DNA of 64,000 bases from Apis mellifera. Taxonomy: Eukaryota; Arthropoda; Insecta; Hymenoptera; Apidae. The stretch lies in contig NC_037646.1 in assembly GCF_003254395.2 (NCBI RefSeq), positions 4,604,381 through 4,668,380 on the forward strand, read 5' to 3'. Shown here piece by piece: positions 36,281-47,322 of the stretch (position 1 is its first letter; every line of letters starts with the position of its first letter). A program made the position numbers and the translations under genes. The notes beneath the pieces are model-generated. The model ran no database searches. It was not told where the DNA came from and saw only the letters and a list, made by a program, of their open reading frames with translations.

Positions 36281-36300
36281 TCTCTCTCTCTCTCTCTCTC
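36281..36300. repeat. (TC)10 microsatellite
   Basis: A perfect TC run of 20 bp. Confidence 0.95.
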
Positions 36301-36740
36301 TTTCGAGCACAAACGTATAAATCTATTACCGCACGACGACATTCGCGTGGTTCACGAGAGAGTAGGGTGATCACAGGAGGAAGAAGGATACGAGGAGAGG
36401 GACGGAGAAGGGGAGGAGGACGGGTGGATGCAAGAGAAACCGATTTGGAACGGGGCAAAGCGGGACCGAAAGAGATAGGAAGGGAGGGAATTCATAGGGA
36501 GAAAGGGAAGGAGAGGGAAGCGGAAGGAGTACACACGGTACACACAGAGAGTCGGGTCTCGGTTTTCCATGTTGGCTGTTGTTCAAATGGTCTATCCGAC
36601 GATAAAAAGCGATGCACGTCTTCCCCTGGAAATCCTCTACTTCCGCGAGATTCAAACGCGCACAAGCCCGAACGTGTGGGCGGGGAGGGGTGTGCGGAGT
36701 GAATAGAAAGCTCGACGACCCATCGTCGAAGCTTTTCGCC

Positions 36741-36760
36741 CTCTCTCTCTCTCTCTCTCT
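36741..36760. repeat. (CT)10 microsatellite
   Basis: A perfect CT run of 20 bp. Confidence 0.95.
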
Positions 36761-37399
36761 CCGTTTGTCCGTCTCGCGCACACGCGCACCCCTTCCGTAT
36801 CCATTCGAATGCCGCGTCCTCGGCCGCGTTTCTCTTTCTTTTCCTCGAGCTTGAATCCTCGAGCGCGGCTATCTCTCGATCCGTCTCACCCTCCCCCAAA
36901 AACCGCCCTCCTTATCTTCGCGTCCGATGCACCCAGAAGAAATGTGTTTGTATTTGGATTCCGGCCAGATAATCTGCGGCAATAAATTTCTGTGTGTACA
37001 GTGCTATGTGATTGGTTTTATCTCTCTTCCAACCGGTATATATATATAAAACTGAGGTGTATATAGTATCGTGTAGCAAAGCGTGGCGCTGTAACCCTTT
37101 ATTTCCACCCGATCCCGGTGCCGATAGATAGAGGCGACACGGAGTGGACACGGAGTGGCACGTGGCCGTGTTCTGTGCGGTTCTGGTCGGGAACGACTCG
37201 AGCCACCTAGCCGAGAAATCAACCCCTTAATTCGTTTACCGCGTGAGAATCCACCGGATCTCCCCTTCCGTCCGTGCAACGGGGGTATGTCTGGAATCGT
37301 AAACGTGCAATCTCTCTCGCGCTCTCTCCACGGTTCAACTCTCAACGATTTGTCCCGCGCTTTGGATAGAATGGAACGATATCCTGGCCCTGTTTCGTT

Positions 37400-38280
37400 T
37401 CTATTTTTCTTTTTTTTTTTATATATATATATTGATTTATATATAACATTGAAGATATAGTAATAAAATTTACAAGTATCTTTAAAAGGAAAGGAAGGAA
37501 AGTAGAATCTAATTAAGTATTTTGCAGATCAAAGTCGAAAAGCCACACTCCTTAAGAATTTATTCATCCTCGAAAGCAATCTGTCGTTCCATCATCTCAC
37601 CCTCAATCACGCTTTACTCGAATCTTCCGCGAAGAAAAGCGACCGGAAGACAGGCTGAAGATAGTTCCGTTTAATAAACATGTAAATGAGCGGTAAGAAA
37701 AAGGCGTATTTCGCCGATAACAAATTAGGAGAGGCTCTGTGCGCAGTATCTACTCTATCTTTTATTTCATAAGCTGCTCGAAATTGCACTAGTCTCTTTT
37801 GAAATGACTGGCGCGTGCACAGGATCCGCGAATAATTGAACAGCGATTGCTTTTCGAATCGATCTATAGTTTTTTAAAAATAGCATGGCACATTTGTTGA
37901 TTGGATATAAACGGGCTCTTAAAATTTTAAAATATAGTAATTGCTTACCGATATATGAACCAGTGATAGTACGAATAATTATTGTGAAATATCGATTTTG
38001 TAAAATAAAAAATTGATAGAATAGCAAAAATAATTACAGGATAAATATGCTTAATAAAAACAGAATTTAATTATTCTTTATTATTGGAATACTAAATTAA
38101 AATATATCTACACATTGTGAACAATGTAATCCTTCAAAGACAAAGATTTCAAATTTCGTTTATCCAATTATTTTACCAACTTTACTCTAACTGACGTATT
38201 AAAATCAAAATAGCAACTTTCAACAGGAATTCGCAAAATCGTGAAAAATTGTTTGGAAAAAAAAAAAATTCCAAATTCTT
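37400..38280. other. AT-rich noncoding stretch
   Basis: It begins with poly(T) and an AT run (37411-37431). A complex patch lies at 37560-37850. No supported exon is seen. Confidence 0.6.
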
Positions 38281-38354
38281 TCCGATAAAGGACATCGGAA
38301 CGGCGACTGTTATTATACCATAGGGGGTTATCGATCCCGTGTCACCGACGGGAC

Positions 38355-38368
38355 AACCGGAAACCGGT
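38355..38368. promoter_or_regulatory. tandem AACCGG/AAACCGGT motif
   Basis: Two adjacent copies of a CCGG-centred word match the known Grainyhead-type half and full sites. They lie about 100 bp upstream of the TATA-type promoter candidate. Confidence 0.25.
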
Positions 38369-38461
38369 ACAATGATCTCTCGGTGAGGCGGGCATAGTTC
38401 GAGTTCTCCCTGTTTGCAGATGGGTTGCGGGGAAATCGCATTATTTACGAGCTGCACAATA

Positions 38462-38570
38462 TATATATAAACACGCAACACTGTTCACTTGGATTATTCG
38501 CATTCTCGCGGCGTGGTTCAGGCTGCTTATCGTCTAGCACGGCCCGGCCTAGCCAAGGGACCACATTGAG
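38462..38570 (+). promoter_or_regulatory. TATA-type promoter with 5' leader exon candidate
   Basis: A TATATATAAA box (38462-38471) is followed 16 bases later by TCACTT, an initiator-like word (38486-38491). A GC-rich leader without ATG then runs to a GAG/GTAAAC donor at 38571. This is the arrangement of a noncoding first exon. The TATA-to-initiator distance is slightly short and the initiator has one mismatch to the arthropod consensus. Confidence 0.25.
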
Positions 38571-38599
38571 GTAAACGCGAAGGCGGATTTACCGAGGCA

Positions 38600-39950
38600 T
38601 GCTGTGATCGTTAAGCCCTTTTCGGCGGAAGCTGCTTATGCAGCTTCTCTAAAGGTACCGAGCTAATATTTCTTTAGACTCCCTCCCTCCAAAGACGTTC
38701 ATTTTTAACGTACACTCGATAGAGGGGAGGCTTAACGAGAGTTTACATGTTGGCACGCGTATAAACGCGAGGCGAAACAGGAGGGGTGGTTTCAATGTTG
38801 GGGGTTTAGTGCGTTTTATTTGAAATTGTGGAGAGATGAAGGGATAAATGATGTAACGAAGTATACGATTTTGAATTTGAATGGAATCTAAACGTGTTAT
38901 TTTTATTGATTGCACGATAGATTTTAAAATTATTAAAGAAGAATAAGAAGGGTTGGAATTTTTTTTTAGAAAAATTATTAATTTAGCAGAGTGTATTTTA
39001 ATTAGAAGGCAGAGATTCGCATTCGTGGAATATTTTTAATTTTCCTTTGCATCCCGTTGATAATTTAACGTGTGGTACGATTCGAAGGTTTAATATTTCC
39101 GCGTGAATTTCAAGTAATACAAAGGATATAACTGTAGCAAAATTGTAGTAAAACATGCCTGATACGTGCAACTGGAAACCGAGAAAAGAAACAGGTAGAA
39201 ACAAGTGAGACGAGACCGTATTCCTATTCAGACACGTATATGGCAATGCAGTGGGAATTATTTCTTCTGAATTTTTAATAAGAAAATTTTATGAAATATA
39301 TATTTATATATATCATAAAAAATTTGTTGTATTAAAAAATACATTTCATTTATATTTTTTATGGATGTTATAAATTAAAGTTTATTTATTTCCTTTAATA
39401 TTGATTTTTAAGATTTTAACGTGATTCTTCAATTTTAATTCCTTTTATTTATGCACATCACAGAAATATCTCCTCGTTTATTAAAAAATCTTCTAATGCA
39501 AAATACGTTTTCCCAATTAATTTTCATCTTCGTGTTTTCAAGTTCATTCAATTCCTTTCAATCAGTAAACTTTCATTTAAATTGAAAATAACAATGCATA
39601 AAAATCAGAAAGAACAGAATCAAAGTCTGTCTTACGACACAATAACTATTTTTAACCAATTTGCACAACTTTCGTTCATTCTGAACTAAAATAAAAACAT
39701 TCGTCATTCACCCAGCATAAAACCTAGCAAAAAAAAAAAAAAAAGAAAAGAAAAAAACGAACAAATTACCAACAATAAACGAACCAAGGATAAAACCTTC
39801 CTCTAACCTAATCAAACAACTTCTTCCATCAGCGTAAAAGCAACAAACGCGATGAAGCCGAGCGACAATCGGACGAATCGTCGAGACACTCGGTAAATTT
39901 TCCAACTTTCCCAGTACTTTTTTTTCCTCTTTTTTCGAATTTCCGCGTTA
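38600..39950. other. complex patch then AT-rich DNA
   Basis: Complex to about 38780, then AT-rich with a poly(A) run at 39729-39745. No gene is seen. Confidence 0.6.
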
Positions 39951-40500
39951 AGCAGAATCCCTCCCATCAAACAACCCCTCCCTCCTTCCAGGATGTTCCT
40001 TGGACATCCCTTGGATCTCCCTTCCCCTCGAGAGAAGCGCAGAAGCGTCTGCAGAATGCAACTGCCTTTACATGCTTACGGGAAACGCGTAGGCAACAAC
40101 ACTTACCGTGGATATATATCTGGATGAAACTCGAAGCGTTTTAGGCAAAGTGTATTCAAAGTGGCCCGGGTGAAGAAGTTCCTCCCCAATTCCTATCTTG
40201 TTCGTTCTTACGCCGCGATCTGTAGGCGCCGGCGGATGTTGGTATAGCCGGAAACGTTCGCTCGTCGAACCGGCGGGTTACACGATGGAGCCGGGGAAAA
40301 TTGATGCCTCGGATCGACCCGATGTCAGGATCCAAAGGAAATCGCCCCTCTCTCTCTCTCTGTCTCTATCTCTATCTCTTTCTCTCCTTCTCTCTTCCGC
40401 TCGAGTTCCGCAACGTCTCGATGCATACAGCGATTTCTCGCGCGATTATTCTTGTTTTCCTCTTCACTTATTTTTATCTTGTTGTTAATACGATAAGATG
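39950..40500. other. CpG-rich block
   Basis: A compact CpG-rich block with a CT-rich tract at 40347-40397. It contains the minus-strand leader-exon candidate listed separately. Confidence 0.5.
40107..40330 (-). other. candidate noncoding first exon on the minus strand
   Basis: A perfect GTAAGT donor on the minus strand (complement of 40101-40106) is preceded by about 220 bp of CpG-rich DNA with no ATG on that strand. The pyrimidine tract (40347-40397) lies just upstream in transcription direction. This fits a 5' untranslated exon with its promoter. The right boundary is a guess from composition. Confidence 0.25.
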
Positions 40501-41520
40501 AATGCGTTAAAGATTATGTAACACGTGGAGGTATATAAGAGGTTTTCGTTCAATTTTTGTTTGAACGATAAATCGTTGAGATGGATTGTAAATTTTTAAT
40601 TGCATTTTTGTTTTTTGAAAAAATTATAATTATGCCGTATTTACGTTAATCTTTCGGGAAAAGGAAATTGATGCGTGAAATCAATTGGCATCGCAGATAC
40701 GATCGAGTTTCGCTGTCACGATGAAACATATCTAATGGAAGATATGTCATATAAGTAAAAGAATATTTCCACGACGAGACAATTATGAACGAAATCAGTG
40801 GAATTATAGAGGTAATTCCGTTTTATGGCCCATTCCTCGCGTAAATATACAAAATGACGGTGTCGCGATAGCAGACACTTTGAGTTGTTGGCCACCATCC
40901 AGTCTCGAGTCGAAATTACATTCTTGGATCCGAAAAAACGGAAAATAGACACGCGCCACTAACTTCTCTATTAAGTGGATTCCTAACGTGGAGCATAATA
41001 GTAACATAATGCCAACTTTACTCTCCTCGATTTTACATTCTCTTGGAAGATGTTTAACGCGCATTCATCATAATTATTACGAGACGCGATATATACACAA
41101 ACGAAGCGAAATTGCGTCCTCCTTGGATTTACTCTTGGTTCCTTCGCGTGAACAATGATTCAACCGTTGGCTGCACTGTTATTAAATGTATTATCCACGC
41201 GTAAATCCGTAATTTATTTCGTTTCGAAAATAGCAAGAGATATATCGTAAATATTCCTTTATTCATATACATAAGCTGGGAAGAAAGTGGATTAATCTTA
41301 CTATTCAGACTGTAAACAGTATTATTTAAAATTGATTTATATCAATCGATTATTGAATAACATTTATTAAAGATATTCAATGTATGATCTAATTTCATTC
41401 AAAGATGTACAATGAATCACTGATCCTCGCGATCAATTAAAAAAAGGAAAAGAAATAAATATTAAAAATTTACGGAACGGAAAGATTAAACAAAGATACC
41501 GTTACCATAAAACACACGAA
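40500..41520. other. mixed-composition noncoding stretch
   Basis: A complex patch at 40640-41240 lies between AT-rich parts. Minus frames of 78-86 codons are unsupported. Confidence 0.5.
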
Positions 41521-42430
41521 CGAGCCGTGTTTCTTAAATCCTTTGGTCCGAGGAAAAATGGTCGAGATCTATGTTTTACCCCCCCCTCTTCCATTATTAT
41601 TTTACCGTTCGACGTACACACGTACGCGGTACGTGAGGGAGCAAACCCTTTTACGTTTCCCCTTTCAAGCTCGATTCAAGCCTTCCCCATCTCGCGCTTG
41701 GACAACCGCGCGTTTCCCGCGCCAATAATGGCCAAGGACAAATCATTTTCGCCCCACAGCCATTATCGCCATGGGATGGAGCGTCGACATTCGCCGATAT
41801 CATCGTCTTCGACTGGGACTTCCGGCCGTCGGTAAAGAGGCTTTACCCCCTGATTGAACAAGCTCTAAATCGAGCCCTCCTCCCTTCTCCCCGGTCGAAA
41901 CGAATTTCTGCAATGGGTTCGAGAACGCGGCGGCTTCAATTTCGTGCCGTATTATACATATATATATATATATATATATATTCGCTTGTGTTGCCAGATT
42001 ACTCGTTTCCAGGGCAAGATATAAGTCAAGGGGAATTACGTGTACCCACGTTGCTCGCGGGGCAATCGAGACAAATATAAGGAACGTCGAGATTAGAGGA
42101 AACGTATGGGCCGGTGGTCTCGCGAGCTAGTTTCGCCTCCCCCGATAGCGAAATAAATTTTTCCGGCCGCGGGTTAACGCGGTATGGGTAATAAGCTACT
42201 TTTCATCTCTCTCGCGGTGTCCACGTGTAATATTTTTCGTGCGAGTGGGCAGTTACCGGTCGCTCTCGATTACAGATTACGTTTCCGCGATATTGATGCT
42301 GGAAAATGGGGTGGAAGCGTAGTTTATCTTTGCGAATTTTTTTTTTTCAATTTATTGAAGTTGTTTGAAGCGTTTTATAAAAGTAGAAGATATACGACGC
42401 ATTTTTACGCGTCTAAATTATAGTTTGAAG
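41520..42430. other. CpG-rich block with (AT)12
   Basis: Plus-strand frames are open, including one from ATG 42184 (79 codons) with a hydrophobic start M-G-N-K-L-L-F-I-S-L-A-V. It lacks a clear donor and runs into AT-rich DNA. I treat it as compositional. Confidence 0.45.
41958..41981. repeat. (AT)12 microsatellite
   Basis: A perfect AT run of 24 bp within the CpG-rich block. Confidence 0.95.
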
Positions 42431-42629
42431 TTGTTTGAAATATAGTTTATTACGTGAATGTATGATTCATGCATATTTTGTGAATTTTTACATCTTACGT
42501 AGATCGAAGATATACGATATTTGTGTGTGAGTTATGATGTTTGAAGTGAATTATTGCGTGAACGATTCTTTTGTATTTTTTGTGAATTATTATTGAAATT
42601 TTACGATATCGTTTAATGTTGTTTTTCAG

Positions 42630-42748
42630 GAGAGAAGGAAAGGAGAGCATTTTTATTATTGGATTTAGAGAATTATCAATCCATAATGCACGTTTTATCA
42701 ATCGCCTGCGATAATAAATATATCGGTAAAATGTACGATTACGTTTAA
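42630..42748 (+). CDS. weak candidate terminal exon
   Basis: A strong acceptor (TTGTTTTTCAG) ends at 42629. The following segment is open for 2 nt plus 38 codons, reading E-K-E-R-R-A-F-L-L-L-D-L-E-N-Y to K-M-Y-D-Y-V, with stop TAA at 42746-42748. The reading phase fits the donor at 17485, but so does every third random acceptor. A second frame of about 28 codons is also open. No family is recognised. Confidence 0.15.
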
Positions 42749-42749
42749 T

Positions 42750-43800
42750 ATTAATTGAAAAATTAAAACGTATGGATTTCATAGAATCGTAATTAAACGC
42801 GAATCGCTAAAAAATATCATATCTTTTTATCGTTGCAATATTAAATAACAAACTCATGTTTCCAAGATAAATTGTGCAGGAAAGCGAACAGTAATCTTGC
42901 TGTACCTTTTACCGCACAACGTACGATGTACATTTCTTATTCCTTAAAGTAGAAATCGCAGCAAACATATTAAATTTCGCTCTCGGAAGGGAGTACAATT
43001 TCATTGCGACTTTTGCATTCTCTCCTCCGTACATTCTTTATCAAAATCCTAGAGTAAAATTTAAACCACCTCGTTTCACCCATTCAAGTCACATGTAACG
43101 CAATAATACCCTTATTGCAATTTTCGCGTCGATATTAGATCGAAACAGTCGATAGTCGTGGCTCAGATTTATATGGACGATAAATCCTCGTTTATGGCAC
43201 GAATAAACGTCGTATCACGATTGAATAAGATACCGAAATGCAAAAATAAAAATCGATATTGTTACGTGTGATTTATCGCTATTCAAAAATGAAGCGGATC
43301 GTATAATTTCCTTTATGAATCACGGAGAAAAAAAGAAAGAAAGAAAGAAAAGTTTGGAAATATTAAAAAACATTCGAAATAATAGAGCATAAATACACGA
43401 CGTAAAGATGAATAACGAGGCTAACAAATTTAGATGAAATTTTCGACTGTAATGTGATGATGAAATAACCTCGTAAAATGTAACGCGGTTTACATTTCAT
43501 TCGAGGACGGGTGCATCAGTGTTTCATATTCACCGATGTTTTCCTCTCAATTTGGCGCATTCAAATTTCATATGTTCAAGTATTCAACCCATCCAAGTGT
43601 TGATATTCAGATATTTACGTGTCTTTCGAAAATATATATATTATTCCATTAAATATTAAATTTCGAAAATATTCTTCCCCAATTAAAATAAAATATATAT
43701 TTCGTATCCAGTTAGTCAGTTGTTGCAAGATAATTTATTACGAGATTGTTAGCAATTGATCACTCGAAGCAACCGTTTTCTCCGCTTCGAAAATTATGCA
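42750..43800. other. AT-rich noncoding stretch
   Basis: Mixed but mainly AT-rich, with a (GAAA)n run at 43326-43352. No gene is seen. Confidence 0.6.
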
Positions 43801-43812
43801 GATCCGCCAGAT

Positions 43813-43892
43813 CGTTCTCTTGGCTTGATGGTCCAAGGAGGACAAATCCTTAGTCGATTACCACCCTTACTTAGGGTGGTTGGCCAAGAACG
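43813..43892. other. three-stem RNA-like fold
   Basis: The closing stem pairs CGTTC/GAACG and TTGGC/GCCAA (43813-43824 with 43883-43892, a 2-base bulge). Inside are a 5-bp stem with a 7-base loop (43835-43851, AAGGA/TCCTT) and a 7-bp stem with a 5-base loop (43861-43879, CCACCCT/AGGGTGG). The 5-bp/7-base arm has the dimensions of a tRNA anticodon arm, but the rest does not fit a tRNA. It may be a structured RNA, a tRNA-derived SINE relic, or a foldback piece. The minus strand is also open for about 35 codons here. Confidence 0.35.
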
Positions 43893-43909
43893 GGGACCGA
43901 AATAGATAT

Positions 43910-44300
43910 CCAATCAGCATTAAGTAGACTACTAACTAACTACGCTTTATTTAGAAGGAATACGTATAAAACAAATCAATTTTATATTAAAACTATTACA
44001 AACGTATTCTTCTTTTCCTTCTATCTTTCTTGCTTTCAAAATCATCGAAAGCAATCCATTAATAATTCAATAACCAAAAATTTCTCTTACCAAGAGTTTC
44101 CACATTCTCATTTAACAAACATTTCCTTGAGACACGCCTAGATAACTAATTAATTTTTCCCTCATTCAAGGAAAAGAATCTTCCTCCTCCCTCTTCTTCT
44201 TTCTCCCAAAAGCCTCTCTGCCTCGATGTATCAACGTACTCTCGAATTCTGAAAAATTTCTTCGACTATCTTGTCAACAAGATATCTATCTCAGGATGAA
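43910..44300. other. AT-rich noncoding stretch
   Basis: AT-rich then pyrimidine-rich sequence (about 44160-44220). Nothing coding is seen. Confidence 0.6.
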
Positions 44301-45010
44301 ATTACACGGTCGACTTAGAGGACTGCTTAGGAGGGAAAGGAGACTCGTTCGGACGAAAGGTCATGGGGGATGCACGAGGTGTTAAAGGGGAGGGAAGATG
44401 GAGGTGGTAAGGAAAAGGTGAAGTGGTTGACGGCGGGGGATGGACGAGCAAAGGGGTACGCGCGCTCGATTAATCTCGCAATCTGGATGGAGTGGCTATG
44501 ATAGACTCCCATGAATAACTCATGAGCGGCGGGGTACCTGCTTCCCATAGGGACATTCGCGTATAATTCAGCCACTTCATTTGTCCTCATTACTATGCCC
44601 GATCGTTACATAGAGCACGATTTACGGAGAAGAGCTTCGCTCTCCTCTCCCCTCCCCCGATCTTCTTCCCAGCTATCTTCTCGAGAGATACACAAGATGC
44701 TTGCACGTACACAGGCACACGTGAACAAAGACAAGCGCTATTGGCAGAAGGGAGGGCACGAGTTGTGTGCGGCAACTAATGAGGTAGCGATCATCGGGAA
44801 GGGTTTTGTAAGAACGGATTAGAAGTAGTAATCGGATCAGGCGGAAATCAGCTTAAACCTCTTGGCGATGTATATCGCCGTGATCGGGTAATGATAGTAG
44901 ATTAGGGGAAGCGCTAGCTGGAAAAGGCTGATGCCTTTGGAACCAACGCATTTTTGTCGAATAACGATCTGTGATCTTTAAATTCGCGGAAATAATTCAC
45001 AATACTTCAC
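44300..45010. other. CpG-rich block
   Basis: The minus strand has a frame of 87 codons from ATG 44590 to 44327 (M-R-T-N-E-V-A-E-L-Y). It lacks splice signals or a recognisable domain, and neighbouring frames are open too. I read the block as regulatory-type DNA. Confidence 0.45.
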
Positions 45011-45496
45011 TGAATATTAAAATTTTACATTGAACATTGAAGAATAGGAAAAAAATGAAGTATATTTTTGGAGATTCTTTTTTCTCTCTCTCTTTCTTAA
45101 TACATCGATATATCTTCACGATCGACGATATTATTCCGATTTGCTCGCTTAAAAAAAAGAAAAAAGAAAAAAAAGAGAGAGAGAGAAACGTTTCCCGGAT
45201 GACAGATGAAGAGGTTTGGCGAGTGGCAAATGAGAACGTATCGGCCTCCAGGGTGGTATAAAGAAATTTTGCACGGCTATCCCTGCATGGAAAAACGGGG
45301 GGAGGAAGAGGGGGGCGGATGGAGGAAGAGAATCGATGGGTTCCCGATAAATGGGGATATCAAGCCTGGGGAAATACGCATGGGAGATAATCCTGAAAAT
45401 GAATTTTCTCGGCCGGCCGGATAACATCGGCGAAGACATTGTACGGTTTGTCGCTGGAATGGGAACGTGGGAGCTCTCGTTTCCGACCAGAAAGGA

Positions 45497-45538
45497 GGGA
45501 GAGGGGGAGGGGAAGGGAGGAGGGAGGAGGGGAGAGGG
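45497..45538 (+). other. seven-run G-quadruplex candidate
   Basis: Seven runs of at least three G (45497, 45503, 45509, 45515, 45522, 45529, 45536) lie in 42 bp with loops of 1-4 bases. This is the densest G-run array in the window. Confidence 0.65.
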
Positions 45539-45671
45539 TGAACAACTTCAGGAAATTACCACTTCGTAGCTACTTTCTCATTAAACGCAATGAGATTTTA
45601 AACTTCATAATTTCTTTACAGCGGTATGAACTTTTTTACCTTGTTTGCGATCTACCGTTGCTTCTCGATAT

Positions 45672-45675
<4 letters not shown>

Positions 45676-45729
<54 letters not shown>
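45676..45729. repeat. (AG)27 microsatellite
   Basis: A perfect 54-bp AG run, the longest microsatellite in the window, and likely polymorphic. As a long homopurine mirror repeat it could form triplex DNA. Confidence 0.98.
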
Positions 45730-45732
<3 letters not shown>

Positions 45733-45739
45733 CCGCAAT

Positions 45740-47320
45740 AAATGGCATAAACGAAGGGAAAATGATTTTTCCAGGGGAAATAAATCGGGAAACCGTTCCC
45801 CCGATATTCCGTTTGATTAAACGTAAAATATATTTTTATCTTAACGTAACTTGTAACACCGTTCTCTTCGGTTTTTAATTCAATACCGATTTAAACACCG
45901 TGAAAACGATCGAGTTTCGAATCTTTTTGAATTCGATGATTATTAAAAACGTAATGATAAGCGATAAATTATATATAAGTGTGTAATTTTAAAAGATATT
46001 AGAAGAAATTACGTTTTAAAGCGAGCATCTTTTCGTTGAAATTTGTCCAAAAATCAGAATTTTCTAATCTCTGTTCCCTCGAGAATACAATCTTCTCCTA
46101 TATTTAATTGTCATAATTTTCGAAAATCGTTGTCTCCATTTAACCAGTTTTCTCACAATATTCTCACGCTGGACGTAGTTTTTGCACGCGCAAAAGCGCA
46201 ATATTACCGCCAATGCGGTTCTCGCTCGACAAAGTATTGAATATGTAGCACGGGAGAGCAACATGGTTGCGGTTTGACGTAATTTGCGCGTCGTGTCCGC
46301 AAACGTGGCTTCAAAGAGTTCAGATATTACGGGGTAAATTACCATGTAAAACCTGTCCGGGCCAAGGAGCTGCGTAGCTGGAGCAATTACACCAAGACGG
46401 CAACAAGATAGAAATTCCCTTGTTAATCGGTGAAGAAATCGCTGGAAGATATGAAGAGATGAAAGTTTTTCTCCTTCCCATGTTATAATTTTTTGGAACG
46501 AACTCGATGAGAGAGAAATTCTATGGAACCGTAACGTTGACTTTTATCCACGGCTTGGTTCACGGTTTATCGAACGGACGTGTTCGATTCAATCGACTGT
46601 TTCTATCGATTAACCGTTTCATTTGGAAGCGCGCACACTGTACAACAGATGCAAGAGATATTACTTTGAGTTTTTTTTCCTTTTTTCTTTTTTTTTTTTT
46701 TTTTTTTAGAAAAAAAATTGAAACGAAATCGCAGCAGCGCATTTTCCTTTTCTCCCTTTTTCCCCCATTTTTCCCCCCTTTTTTTCGATTCTTTTTTTTT
46801 CTTCTTTTTTTTTTTTTTTTCGATTCTACCAGTTTCTCTCTTTACTTTCTGCCGTTATCGAAGGCATCACAGATCTATTTGCGGTGCCTGCAGCGAAATA
46901 CAATGTACAGCTTCGCTCTTCAGAGACAAAATGGATTTCGCCTATAGTGGAAACGATAGGAATCAATATTGTTCTTCTTTCTTTTTTTTCTTTTTTTTTT
47001 TTTTTTTTTTTTTTAGAATGATGATACATCGATATCCAAATATTTCCAGATAGTTTAGTTCGATGTTGATATTCCCCGCGTTTTGCGTACAGATCTATGC
47101 CGGGCTGTTAATACCATCGGCTGCTGGCGGCGGCTGACAGGGATAAATTACTATAGAACTGTAGAAAAATATGAATCCATCGATGCCTCTCCCTATAACT
47201 ATTTTTCTATCGATATTTAAACCGACGCGACGTAAAAATCTTCAACTAAATCGAAATTAATTGGATCGAGTTATTTATAAGTTCGTCGAGAGGTGATAAA
47301 TTTATATAATATTTTTAGCA
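45740..47320. other. mixed stretch with long poly(T) runs
   Basis: A complex patch at 46080-46660 is followed by poly(T)-rich DNA (46671-46707, 46747-46820, 46977-47014) and a small CpG patch at 47070-47150. The 146-codon plus frame from ATG 46507 is mostly polyphenylalanine from poly(T) and is not called. Confidence 0.6.
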
Positions 47321-47322
47321 TT

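Larger units (their letters stand above)
36090..37400. promoter_or_regulatory. CpG island-like block
   Basis: This is the strongest CpG-rich segment of the window. It has (TC)10 at 36281, (CT)10 at 36741, a long purine-rich strand at 36360-36530 and a TATATATATAAA word near 37040. Frames of 60-195 codons are open on both strands. The longest, on the plus strand (36115-36702), has no internal ATG near its start and codes for R/E/G-rich low-complexity sequence. I therefore treat the block as a likely promoter region, not as coding. Confidence 0.4.
45010..45740. other. purine-rich block
   Basis: The plus strand is strongly purine-rich, with the A/G run at 45150-45187, the G-run array at 45497 and (AG)27. 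Open frames of 60-100 codons follow from these runs and are not genes. Confidence 0.6.

Noticed and set aside
36115..36702. Plus-strand open frame of 195 codons
   Set aside because: It starts at TTG with no ATG near its beginning. The product is R/G/E-rich low complexity from a CpG-rich purine tract, and the opposite strand is equally open.
38182..38481. Minus-strand protein-like frame of 99 codons
   Set aside because: It starts at GTG and ends in poly(F) from a poly(A) run. It has no donor, and the same DNA is better explained as a plus-strand promoter candidate.
43813..43892. tRNA gene
   Set aside because: Only one arm has tRNA proportions. There is no A-box or B-box (GGTTCGAATC-type) sequence and no acceptor stem of the right length.
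44327..44590. Minus-strand ATG-initiated frame of 87 codons
   Set aside because: No splice sites, domain or signal peptide, and several frames are open in this CpG-rich block. It is kept only as a note in the block entry.
46507..46947. Plus-strand open frame of 146 codons from ATG
   Set aside because: More than a third of it is polyphenylalanine from poly(T) runs, so it is an artefact of simple sequence.
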